Shown: one piece after another, positions 9,309-17,275 of the stretch
Numbering within the stretch: the first letter of the stretch is position 1
How the letters are laid out: each line of letters begins with the position of its first letter
Assembly: GCA_965214375.1 (NCBI GenBank)
Contig: OZ243947.1
Coordinates: forward strand, 868,001-932,000
Source: Endobugula sp965214375
Lineage (GTDB): Bacteria; Pseudomonadota; Gammaproteobacteria; Pseudomonadales; Cellvibrionaceae
Direction: 5' to 3'
Length of the DNA stretch: 64,000 nucleotides
Notes under the pieces: generated by a model
Seen by the model: the letters and a program-made list of their open reading frames with translations, nothing else
What the model was told of the DNA's origin: nothing
Database searches by the model: none
Position numbers and translations under genes: made by a program

Positions 9309-9334
9309 CCCTCTGCCGTGTACACAGCAGAGGG
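9309..9334 (+). promoter_or_regulatory. Perfect 8-bp hairpin upstream of com
   Basis: CCCTCTGC pairs with GCAGAGGG around a 10-nt loop that itself contains the palindrome GTGTACAC. It ends about 35 nt before the com start. In Mu the com/mom region is controlled by DNA- and RNA-level elements, so a regulatory role is plausible but unproven. Confidence 0.5.
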
Positions 9335-9368
9335 ATAGTAACAAAGATGGTATATAAAGGATATGCTC

Positions 9369-9590
9369 ATGTTAGAAGAGGTACGCTGTAGTAATTGCGA
9401 TAAATTACTGGCTAAAGGGGGTTATGAGACCCTAGAAATTAAATGTCCAAGATGTAAGACAATCAACAAACTGGAGCGCCCACGAGTGCCGAATTTATCA
9501 GGAGATAGCACCCATGGAAATCTACGAAAAAAGACAGGTCAAACTGGTCAACACAGACTGCCTAACTCTACTCAACACACTCGACGATGA
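9369..9590 (+). CDS. com: Com-like zinc-binding translational regulator
   Basis: A small protein with two Cys-x2-Cys pairs (CSNC and CPRC) spaced as in Mu Com, the zinc-finger protein that binds the mom mRNA and opens its translation start. The basic C-terminal tail fits RNA binding. ATG 9369 is preferred over ATG 9363 because the AAGG at 9357-9360 is then 8 nt away; from 9363 it would be only 2 nt. The gene overlaps the methyltransferase start at 9514 in another frame, the same geometry as com/mom, so Com may control the methyltransferase. About 73 residues. Confidence 0.75.
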   Translation: MLEEVRCSNCDKLLAKGGYETLEIKCPRCKTINKLERPRVPNLSGDSTHGNLRKKTGQTGQHRLPNSTQHTRR

Positions 9591-10449
9591 CAGCGTCGAT
9601 TTAATCGCTACCGACCCACCTTATTACAAGGTCAAAACCGACGATTGGGATCGGCAATGGGCAACCAAAGCCGACTTCTTTCAGTGGCTCGATCAGGTGC
9701 TCAAAGAGTGCCAGCGAGTACTCAAGCCCACAGGCAGTATTTACCTGTTTTGTGGGCCGTATTTAGCCGCTGAAACCGAGCTATTAATGGGGCAACATTT
9801 CAGGGTGTTAAACCATATCGTTTGGCGTAAGCCGTCGGGTAAATTTCAGGGGTGCTGCAAGGAATCATTGACCAAGTATTTTCCCCAAACGGAGCGGGTG
9901 ATTTTCGCCGAAAGCACCAAGAAAAAGCCCTTCCAATATGAGTCAATTCGCCGCCATTTGGCGAACACAATCAAGGCCGCTGGGGTAAGTAGTAAACGGG
10001 TCAATGAGGCCACCAAAACGCAGATGTCAGGACATTGGTTTGGGGCTTCACAATTCGCCTTTCCGAGCCGTGAAAACTAACAGATATTGCGTAAGCTGGC
10101 ACCTGAATTAAAGCCCTATGACAAGCTACGGGCTGAGTACGTGGCCATACGCAAACAGGCAGGTCGCCATGGCCGTAAATTTGCCGTGACCAAGCATGTG
10201 CCTTACACCGATGTGTGGGACTTCAAAGTGGTACAACCCTACCCCGGCAAGCACCCCTGCGAGAAGCCACTACCGCTAATGGAGCACATCATCCAGACCA
10301 GCAGCAACGAAGGCGATCTGGTACTCGATCCCTTCACAGGCAGTGGCAGCACCCCCATAGCGGCTCGTAACCTGAAACGGGCATTTATCGGTAGTGAGAT
10401 GGGAGAGAAGGAATACGGGCAAGCGGTTGCCCGGTTGGAGCAGCCATAG
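9514..10449 (+). pseudogene. Phage DNA methyltransferase (N6-adenine/N4-cytosine type), interrupted by an in-frame TAA
   Basis: Together the two halves form a ~311-codon methyltransferase. The N-terminal half has the catalytic motif IV (ATDPPYYKV, about residues 29-37) and the C-terminal half has motif I for S-adenosylmethionine (DPFTGSGSTPIAAR), the order of the beta class. The frame stops at TAA 10078-10080 after SREN and continues at once with QILRKLAPEL in the same frame. The family reads Glu-Asn-Tyr-Gln at this point, so a TAT/TAC to TAA change is the simplest cause. Without the second half there is no cofactor site. It starts inside com with AGGAG 9 nt upstream. Confidence 0.8.
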
Positions 10450-10454
10450 ATCGG

Positions 10455-10472
10455 TATTCGGTGTAGAATATA
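10455..10472 (+). repeat. Direct repeat copy 1 at the prophage right end
   Basis: TATTCGGTGTAGAATATA. It matches ATATCGTGTAGAATATA at 11025-11041 apart from a one-base gap and a few changes. The copies flank the MuA-like fragment gene, and the second abuts the cysN stop. They could be transposase end-binding sites or a footprint of insertion. Confidence 0.5.
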
Positions 10473-10485
10473 GCGAAGTCTCGCT
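10472..10485 (+). terminator. Short hairpin after the methyltransferase
   Basis: AGCGA pairs with TCGCT around AGTC, followed by TTGGGGTTTTA. It is only 5 bp and partly nested in a larger ATATAGC/GCTATAT inverted repeat at 10469-10502, so this is a weak terminator call. Confidence 0.3.
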
Positions 10486-10503
10486 TGGGGTTTTAGCTAT
10501 ATT

Positions 10504-10932
10504 ATGAAAAAAGTGCTATCAGGCTCCACCAGAGCACAGATGTTAAAGGAAGGTCTAATCCTGATTCATGCTGGTCTTTTACCGACTAAGGCTTGGGATA
10601 AAGTGGCTAAAAGGCATGGTATTAAAAGCAGGTCAACACTGTATAACTGGTATGCAATAGTACATAAACACCCAATGGAGGAATGGCCTGAATTGCTACA
10701 ATCTAAGTACGGCATTCACCGCAAGGGGCAATATGCTGAATGTACCCCGGAAGCGTACGATTACTTTAAGCAACTGTACCTAGATGGCAACTGTAGAGCG
10801 GAGGCTTTTCGGAGGTTAAAGGCTGTCAGTGACTCCAAGGGGTGGGTAATACCGTCCAGAAATGCCCTCTCCACTCGTTTAGAGCGTGACGGTATCAGGC
10901 CGACAAGCCGCGACGCTCCCGACATCCCTTAA
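10504..10932 (+). CDS. Protein resembling only the N-terminal DNA-binding part of a Mu-type transposase
   Basis: A 142-residue basic protein. Residues about 15-60 look like a helix-turn-helix (WDKVAKRHGIKSRSTLYNWY). Residues about 82-125 (AYDYFKQLYLDGNCRAEAFR, then GWVIPSRNALSTRLERDG) match the segment that precedes the catalytic core in MuA-like transposases. The DDE core is absent and the protein ends at DAPDIP. No good ribosome binding site precedes the ATG. It could be a transposase remnant, or a stand-alone end-binding protein able to compete with transposase. Mu itself encodes A at the opposite end, so this position is odd. Confidence 0.55.
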   Translation: MKKVLSGSTRAQMLKEGLILIHAGLLPTKAWDKVAKRHGIKSRSTLYNWYAIVHKHPMEEWPELLQSKYGIHRKGQYAECTPEAYDYFKQLYLDGNCRAEAFRRLKAVSDSKGWVIPSRNALSTRLERDGIRPTSRDAPDIP

Positions 10933-11024
10933 AAACCCAATAAATAGCGTCCAGAAGTATGTCTTTCTCCGGCCAGAAGTAAAAGTCACGCTACATTTTA
11001 GTATCCGCTAGGCGTTATAGCTGA

Positions 11025-11041
11025 ATATCGTGTAGAATATA
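11025..11041 (+). repeat. Direct repeat copy 2, probable prophage right boundary
   Basis: ATATCGTGTAGAATATA, three bases from the cysN stop codon (11044-11046 on the minus strand). It is related to copy 1 at 10455. With no left end in the window the exact junction and target duplication cannot be read. Confidence 0.45.
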
Positions 11042-11043
11042 TC

Positions 11044-12495
11044 TTACAAATATTGTGTTAGCTTATTGACTAATAGCTTAATATCCTGCGTACTTTTCTC
11101 AGGATAGTGCTGTTTAACTAAACCTGCGAACGCTCCTGCAAAGGCGCTGTGATCCGCGACATGCTCCAAACTATCCAAGACGCTGCTCACCATGCCTGCG
11201 CCCACGGTGATATTACTGATACGATCCACGATAATAAAAGCACCGGTCGCGCGGTTTTGCGGATAAGTATCCACCACGACCGATTGGTTTAACGCAACAT
11301 CCACCAGTGCAATATCGTTAAGTTGCAGTTGTTGAGCTTGCTGGTGCTCTTGTGTATTGATATCAACTTGGTGAACAATGCTCTCAATATTTCCCGTTGT
11401 AAGTTTAGTCGCAAACTTGAAAAAGTACTCCGAACCTTCATTCAGCGCCTGCTCTGACATCCAGACAATGTGAGCCTGCAAATGATTAGTTTGAGCAACA
11501 TCATCCGCTGCTTTGACAATCATATCGCCACGGCTGATATCAATTTCATCTTCCAGTGTTAAGGTCACTGCCTCACCGATAAAAGCAGAATTTAAATCGC
11601 CTTCATAAGTCACAATATTTTTAACATGGCTGGTTTTACCTGAAGGTAAAGCACGCACCGCATCGCCAACTTTAATAACGCCCGAAGCAATTGTGCCGCA
11701 AAAGCCACGGAAATCAAGATTAGGTCGGTTGACATACTGCACCGGAAAACGAAAATAATTAACATTTTTGTCTTTCTCGATTTGCACCGTTTCCAGAATT
11801 TGCATCATGGTTTGCCCCTGATAACCCTCACCTTGATACCACGGCGAACGCTCACTCAGATTCACAACATTATCACCTTCAAGCGCAGACATAGGCACAA
11901 AATAGATATCATCTGTCAGGCCTAGGCCTTCAGCAAAAGAACGATAATCATCACGAATACTATTAAATGTTTCTTGGCTAAAATCGACCAAATCCATTTT
12001 GTTAATCGCAACCACAATATGTTTTATACCCAATAGTGACGCAATATAACTGTGGCGACGAGTTTGTGTTTGCACACCATGGCGCGCATCAATCAGGATA
12101 ACAGCCAGATCACAAGTCGAAGCGCCGGTTGCCATATTACGCGTGTACTGTTCATGCCCCGGTGTATCGGCAATAATAAACTTACGCTTGGCCGTGGAAA
12201 AATAACGGTAGGCAACGTCGATCGTAATGCCCTGCTCGCGCTCGGCCTGTAGACCATCAACCAATAACGCCAAATCCACTTTTTCACCCGTGGTGCCATG
12301 TTTGGCCGAATCAGATTCAATGGCTGCCAATTGATCTTCATAAATCATTTTGGAGTCATGCAGCAAGCGACCGATCAAGGTACTCTTGCCATCATCAACA
12401 CTACCGCAGGTTAAAAAACGCAGTAGTTCTTTTTGTTCGTGCTGAGCAAGGTAGGCATGAATATCTTCAGGAAGTAGTTCTGACTTATGACTCAT
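11044..12495 (-). CDS. cysN: Sulfate adenylyltransferase large subunit (GTPase)
   Basis: Regulatory GTPase subunit of ATP sulfurylase, which makes adenosine 5'-phosphosulfate from sulfate and ATP. It has the G1 loop GSVDDGKST (about residues 31-39), DTPGHEQY (G3) and NKMD (G4), followed by the EF-Tu-like domains II and III. At 483 residues it is the plain CysN form, without a fused CysC kinase domain, and no cysC is nearby. The start overlaps the cysD stop (TAATG). The phage right end touches its 3' end, so the last codons may differ from the ancestral C-terminus. Confidence 0.95.
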   Translation of the reverse strand: MSHKSELLPEDIHAYLAQHEQKELLRFLTCGSVDDGKSTLIGRLLHDSKMIYEDQLAAIESDSAKHGTTGEKVDLALLVDGLQAEREQGITIDVAYRYFSTAKRKFIIADTPGHEQYTRNMATGASTCDLAVILIDARHGVQTQTRRHSYIASLLGIKHIVVAINKMDLVDFSQETFNSIRDDYRSFAEGLGLTDDIYFVPMSALEGDNVVNLSERSPWYQGEGYQGQTMMQILETVQIEKDKNVNYFRFPVQYVNRPNLDFRGFCGTIASGVIKVGDAVRALPSGKTSHVKNIVTYEGDLNSAFIGEAVTLTLEDEIDISRGDMIVKAADDVAQTNHLQAHIVWMSEQALNEGSEYFFKFATKLTTGNIESIVHQVDINTQEHQQAQQLQLNDIALVDVALNQSVVVDTYPQNRATGAFIIVDRISNITVGAGMVSSVLDSLEHVADHSAFAGAFAGLVKQHYPEKSTQDIKLLVNKLTQYL

Positions 12496-13403
12496 TAGAA
12501 ATACCCCTCTTGCTTCTTCTTCTCCATCGACCCCGCACTATCGTGGTCAATCACACGACCCTGACGCTCGGATGTTGTGGTTAATAACATTTCTTGAATA
12601 ATATCCGGCACAGTCGTCGCTTCAGACTCAACAGCGCCCGTTAATGGATAACAACCCAAGGTACGGAAACGCACCATTTTCTCTTCCACGACATCATCTT
12701 TGGTCAACGGCATACGATCGTCATCAATCATAATCAAAGTACCATCACGCTCGACAACGGGGCGTTTAGCCGCGAGATACAGCGGTACTAATGGAATACT
12801 TTCCAGATGGATATATTGCCAAATATCGAGCTCGGTCCAGTTAGATAACGGAAATACGCGAATACTCTCACCTTTATCAACCCGGCTATTGTAAATATTC
12901 CATAATTCCGGGCGCTGATTTTTGGGATCCCAGCGATGATTTTTGTCGCGGAAAGAATAAACACGCTCCTTGGCACGTGACTGTTCTTCATCACGGCGTG
13001 CACCACCGAAAGCGGCATCAAAGCCATATTTATTGAGCGCTTGTTTCAACGCCTGCGTTTTCATCACATCGGTATGCACTGCACTACCGTGAGTGAACGG
13101 GCCAATACCTTGCTCAAGACCTTCCTGATTAGTATGTACAATCAGGTCGAGCCCCAATTCTTTCACATACTCGTCGCGAAACTTGATCATATCGCGAAAT
13201 TTCCAGGTAGTGTCCACATGTAACAATGGGAATGGCGGTATACCGGGCGCAAAGGCTTTCAAAGCCAAATGCAACATCACCGCCGAGTCTTTACCGATGG
13301 AATACAACATCACCGGATTATCAAATTCAGCAGCCACTTCGCGGATGATATGAATACTTTCCGCTTCCAATTGTTTAAGGTGCGTCAGGGAATAATCACT
13401 CAT
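12495..13403 (-). CDS. cysD: Sulfate adenylyltransferase small subunit
   Basis: Catalytic subunit of ATP sulfurylase, 302 residues, the normal family length. The PP-loop SIGKDSAVML (about residues 36-45) binds ATP, and the conserved FGGARRDEEQSRAKER block follows. It is translationally coupled to cysN in a cysDN operon for sulfate assimilation. The upstream 76 nt to aroA hold no evident CysB-type site that I can call. No lesion is seen. Confidence 0.95.
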   Translation of the reverse strand: MSDYSLTHLKQLEAESIHIIREVAAEFDNPVMLYSIGKDSAVMLHLALKAFAPGIPPFPLLHVDTTWKFRDMIKFRDEYVKELGLDLIVHTNQEGLEQGIGPFTHGSAVHTDVMKTQALKQALNKYGFDAAFGGARRDEEQSRAKERVYSFRDKNHRWDPKNQRPELWNIYNSRVDKGESIRVFPLSNWTELDIWQYIHLESIPLVPLYLAAKRPVVERDGTLIMIDDDRMPLTKDDVVEEKMVRFRTLGCYPLTGAVESEATTVPDIIQEMLLTTTSERQGRVIDHDSAGSMEKKKQEGYF

Positions 13404-13479
13404 TAGTTCATTATCTTTAAAAAAAACGATGGATAAAAATCTTACAGCGGCGGCATTATAAGGAAATTACACGCAATTG

Positions 13480-14811
13480 CTAAACAATTTGTTGTTCTAT
13501 GCTTATACCTGCTTGTTGTGCCAACTCAACAAACCCCGGAAAAGAAGTTGCCACATGACCACAATTATGAATGGTAATGGGCGCTCCGGCACGCAAAGCG
13601 GCAACCGTGAATGACATGGCAATACGGTGATCGTCATGGGTTTCCACTGCACCACCACCATAAGCTACAGTATCGGTAATACCATTAACGACCATGCCAT
13701 CCGGGGTAGGAGAAGCATCCACGCCCAGTGCTTGTAAGCCATCGGCCATCACCTGAATACGGTCACTTTCTTTCACTCGTAGCTCTTCCGCACCACTCAA
13801 TACCGTTTGCCCGTAAGCACAGGCGGCAGCAACAAACAAGACTGGAAACTCATCAATCGCCAACGGCACTAACGCTTCTGGAATATGAATACCTTTTAAT
13901 GGCGCATACCGCACACGAATATCCGCGACAGGCTCACCTCCGACTTCACGCACATTGAATAAGGTAATATCAGCACCCATCAGGCGTAAAATATGAATAA
14001 TACCGTCACGTGTAGGATTAATACCGACATGCTCAAGGGTAATATCAGAACCTTCTGCAATTGACGCTGCCACCATAAAAAAAGCTGCCGAAGAAATATC
14101 TGCGGGCACATCTATCGCCATGCCCTTCAATGTGCCGCCTCCTTTCAAGCTAGCTCGATTGCCTTCGCTATTAACCTTATAGCCAAAACCGCGCAGCATG
14201 CGCTCGGTATGATCGCGTGTGGGTGCAGGTTCAATAGTCACAGTTTCGCCTTTGGCATAAAGACCTGCCAGCAATACACATGACTTTACTTGCGCACTAG
14301 CCATAGGCAATTCATAAGTCATGGCTTTTACTTTACCATTGCCTTTTACTGTCACAGGCGGGCGGCCTTCAGGTGCGGTTTCTACTTTTACTCCCATATC
14401 GCGCAATGGATTGGCAACACGGTTCATCGGACGTTTGCTTAACGAAGCATCACCAATCAACGTAAACTTAAAGTCCTGCCCGGCCAACAGCCCCATCAAC
14501 AAACGCATAGCAGTGCCAGCATTACCGACGTTTAGCGGTTTTTCCGGTTTACGTAAACCTCGCAGACCAACACCATGAATCGTTACCTTGCCATCAACAG
14601 GACCATTGATCACCACCCCCATATCACGAAACGCCTGCAAAGTTGCCAAGGCATCTTCGCCCTCTAAAAATCCACTGACCTCTGTGACACCTTCGGCAAT
14701 GGAGCCCAACATAATAGAGCGATGAGAAATAGATTTATCACCCGGCACACGGAAAGAACCCGTCACTTTTTCACTGGGTTGTACAATGTATTTCATTAAC
14801 TGGTCTGACAT
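13480..14811 (-). CDS. aroA: 3-phosphoshikimate 1-carboxyvinyltransferase (EPSP synthase), class-II-like
   Basis: Joins phosphoenolpyruvate and shikimate 3-phosphate in the shikimate pathway. The 443-residue protein has PGDKSISHRS near the N-terminus, GNAGTAMRLL, SAQVKS, TRDHTE, NPTR and KESDRI. The set GDKS, SAQxK, RxHxE and NxTR is the published class II signature (CP4-like), yet the PEP-loop residue is Gly (NAGT) and not the Ala of CP4. The start at 14811 has a weak ribosome binding site, and ATG at 14796 (MKYIVQP) is a possible alternative. It follows tyrA across a 281-nt gap; in Pseudomonas the two are fused. Confidence 0.93.
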   Translation of the reverse strand: MSDQLMKYIVQPSEKVTGSFRVPGDKSISHRSIMLGSIAEGVTEVSGFLEGEDALATLQAFRDMGVVINGPVDGKVTIHGVGLRGLRKPEKPLNVGNAGTAMRLLMGLLAGQDFKFTLIGDASLSKRPMNRVANPLRDMGVKVETAPEGRPPVTVKGNGKVKAMTYELPMASAQVKSCVLLAGLYAKGETVTIEPAPTRDHTERMLRGFGYKVNSEGNRASLKGGGTLKGMAIDVPADISSAAFFMVAASIAEGSDITLEHVGINPTRDGIIHILRLMGADITLFNVREVGGEPVADIRVRYAPLKGIHIPEALVPLAIDEFPVLFVAAACAYGQTVLSGAEELRVKESDRIQVMADGLQALGVDASPTPDGMVVNGITDTVAYGGGAVETHDDHRIAMSFTVAALRAGAPITIHNCGHVATSFPGFVELAQQAGISIEQQIV

Positions 14812-14961
14812 AAATTAAAATTTCTCAAATATTTGTAGTACATCTTTCGATAACTTGTTCCCAGAATACGCCGTCAATACCCGCAAACGGGGCCTGTCGC
14901 CAATTACAAATTGTCGGCGCTACAACTGCGCGCGAAGCATGCTTCGCAAACGCTTGTTTTC

Positions 14962-15036
14962 GCCCCTGTAGGCTCGGTCGCGGCATGACATACATGGATG
15001 TAGGGAATGCAGGTTTTGCAAGAGCAAAAACCTGCC
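14962..15036. repeat. Dispersed intergenic repeat, copy A
   Basis: Contains GGCATGACATACATGGATGT and, 15 nt on, a hairpin in which GCAGGTTTTGC faces GCAAAAACCTGC. About 55 bp match the reverse complement of 42242-42312 with few differences. It sits in the aroA-tyrA gap, which otherwise shows only an imperfect inverted repeat at its outer edges (around 14846-14865 and 15055-15072, sharing GATAACTTGTT and its complement). Confidence 0.7.
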
Positions 15037-15092
15037 CATGCCACTCACGATTCTGGATAACAAGTTATCGAAGATGCATTAATTTAATTAAT

Positions 15093-15989
15093 TTATAAGT
15101 TTTTTTTATCCAAAAGCGCTGTAAAATGATCACGCGCTTCTTTAGCACGCGTACACGTTTCTAACAAAGAATCGCCGTCTTTTTCTTCAATGGCCTGTCG
15201 CATATGTTGCAAATTATTTTGAAACAAATCTATCGATTGTAAAATTTCATCACGATTGGCCAACATAATGTCGTGCCACATTTGCGGATCACTACTGGCA
15301 ATACGCGTAAAGTCACGAAAGCCCCCTGCTGCATACCGAAAGATATTTTCATTTTCAGAATCATTCGCCAAAGTGTCTACCAGAGAATAGGCAATTGCAT
15401 GCGGAAGATGGCTGGTTGCGGCCAACACCGCATCATGTTCAACAACAGGCATACTTAACACCTCTGCACCTACCGCTTCCCATAATGACATCACACGAGA
15501 AATATGTTCGGAATCCGTTACTTTTTCTGGTGTAAGAATGACACGATGATTTTTATACAACTCTGGATTCGCGGCCGTTACACCACTTTTTTCAGAACCC
15601 GCTATAGGGTGTCCGGGAACAAAACAGGGTGGCATAACATTGGATTGCCAAATTGTTTTTACTGCGTTTACCACGCTACCTTTGACGCTGGCAGCATCGG
15701 TAATAGTCACTTCGCTGGAAATATTGGCATGAATCGTTTGCAAGGTATCAGCCACAGCCAACGTTGGAACAGCAATCATAATTACATCGCCTGCGCCCAA
15801 TTCAGATGCGATGCTTTCCAGTGATAAAACAGCGCGATCAACAATACCCTGTTCCAAAGCAATATCTGCAGTTTCCTGACAACGTACTACGCCAATCACT
15901 TCTTTGCCGTAATTTTTCTGGCGCACGGCCGCCGCTAGACTGCCACCAATCAGGCCCAAACCAACAACAACCAATTTACCTATGAACAC
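15093..15989 (-). CDS. tyrA: Prephenate dehydrogenase
   Basis: NAD-dependent oxidative decarboxylation of prephenate to 4-hydroxyphenylpyruvate for tyrosine. The 298-residue protein opens with the Rossmann motif VVGLGLIGGSLA (residues 7-18) and has HPIAGSEKSG and SHLPHAIAY, both conserved in TyrA. The start is GTG at 15989 with AAGG 8 nt upstream. It is a monofunctional enzyme with no chorismate mutase or AroA domain. hisC, which lies between pheA and tyrA in Pseudomonas, is missing here. Confidence 0.92.
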   Translation of the reverse strand: MFIGKLVVVGLGLIGGSLAAAVRQKNYGKEVIGVVRCQETADIALEQGIVDRAVLSLESIASELGAGDVIMIAVPTLAVADTLQTIHANISSEVTITDAASVKGSVVNAVKTIWQSNVMPPCFVPGHPIAGSEKSGVTAANPELYKNHRVILTPEKVTDSEHISRVMSLWEAVGAEVLSMPVVEHDAVLAATSHLPHAIAYSLVDTLANDSENENIFRYAAGGFRDFTRIASSDPQMWHDIMLANRDEILQSIDLFQNNLQHMRQAIEEKDGDSLLETCTRAKEARDHFTALLDKKNL

Positions 15990-16130
15990 TATGAGACCTT
16001 TTCACACATAGAGATTTTATTCGCAGGCGAGGCAAAATCGCACACAACGAAGGAGTTTATATACAATAAATAACTGAGTGAGTACGATTTTAACGAAGTA
16101 TGAGGATAAAATATCATGTGTAAAAAAGTC

Positions 16131-17234
16131 TCATAATACGCCCACAGGATAAGAACCTAATACCTTGACTTCAGATGCCTTATGACCCACATCATGTAAT
16201 GCTTTTTGTATATTGTCGTCGCTGACATGACCATTAAAATCAACAAAGAAAACATAATTCCAAGCACCAGAGCGTGAAGGACGTGTTTCCACTCGTGTGA
16301 GGTCAATCCCCAAGTGATGGAAAGGTTCTAATAAATTGTGTAAGGCACCTGGCTCGTTACGCATAGAGACAACAATAGATGTTTTATCAACGCCACTGGC
16401 AGGCACTTCTTGTTGACCAACAATTAAAAAGCGTGTGGAGTTATCCGGCATATCTTCTATTTTTTCCTGTAGCACCGTCAAACCATAAATGTCTGCCGCT
16501 GTTGTGCCAGCAATGGCGGCAGAATGCCACTCGCCTTTAATACGTTTTGCCGCATCAGCATTGCTGTTAACAGGGATTCGTTCTGCTTGCGGATAATTGG
16601 CGTCCAACCATTTACGACATTGCGCCAAACTCTGTGGATGGGAGTATATGCGTGTAATACCATCACGCTTGGTCACATCAGAAATCAACAAATTTTGATG
16701 AATACGCAACACCACTTCACCACAAATTTGTAAATTAGAATTAATAAAGCTATCTAGCGTATGAGTGACGACACCTTCAGTAGAATTTTCAACAGGAATA
16801 ACGCCATGGTTGGCAGCGCCCGCTTCCACTTCACGAAAGACTTCATCAATTGCTCCCATGGGAATAGGCACTGCAGAGTGACCAAAATGTTTAGTCACCG
16901 CCTGTTGCGTAAACGTACCCTCTGGACCAAGAAAAGCCACTTTAATCGGTTGTTCCAACGCCAGACACGCGGACATGATTTCACGAAACAAACGCGCCAT
17001 TTCTTCGTCGTCCAAAGGGCCGCCATTGGCTTTATTACGTTCCATAACCGCGCGTAATACTTGTGCTTCGCGCTCTGGACGGTAATACACAACATCCGCA
17101 TCGCCATTATTTTTTTTAACGGCCGCTACAGTCTGAGCACAGCGTGCTCGCTCGGAGATTAGGTCCGCAATTTTTTGGTCAATGTTATCAATGCTATCGC
17201 GTAGTGCTGCTAATGTAGGTTTTTTTTCTGACAT
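16131..17234 (-). CDS. pheA: Bifunctional chorismate mutase / prephenate dehydratase (P-protein)
   Basis: Converts chorismate to prephenate and then to phenylpyruvate. Residues 1-90 form an AroQ-type chorismate mutase, about 100-275 the dehydratase (FLGPEGTFTQQA; the conserved NSTEGVV), and 280-365 an ACT domain with the GALHNLL and ETRPSR motifs that bind phenylalanine for feedback inhibition. Length (367) is normal. It lies 41 nt downstream of gyrA on the same strand, where serC would be in Pseudomonas. Confidence 0.95.
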   Translation of the reverse strand: MSEKKPTLAALRDSIDNIDQKIADLISERARCAQTVAAVKKNNGDADVVYYRPEREAQVLRAVMERNKANGGPLDDEEMARLFREIMSACLALEQPIKVAFLGPEGTFTQQAVTKHFGHSAVPIPMGAIDEVFREVEAGAANHGVIPVENSTEGVVTHTLDSFINSNLQICGEVVLRIHQNLLISDVTKRDGITRIYSHPQSLAQCRKWLDANYPQAERIPVNSNADAAKRIKGEWHSAAIAGTTAADIYGLTVLQEKIEDMPDNSTRFLIVGQQEVPASGVDKTSIVVSMRNEPGALHNLLEPFHHLGIDLTRVETRPSRSGAWNYVFFVDFNGHVSDDNIQKALHDVGHKASEVKVLGSYPVGVL

Positions 17235-17275
17235 AAATAATATCCACTTAAAGAAGTGTTCTTACGATCACTTAC

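Noticed and set aside
10504..10932. An ordinary host transcription regulator
   Set aside because: The second half matches the segment preceding the MuA catalytic core and not any regulator family, and the gene lies within the prophage boundary; a host origin is nevertheless not fully excluded.
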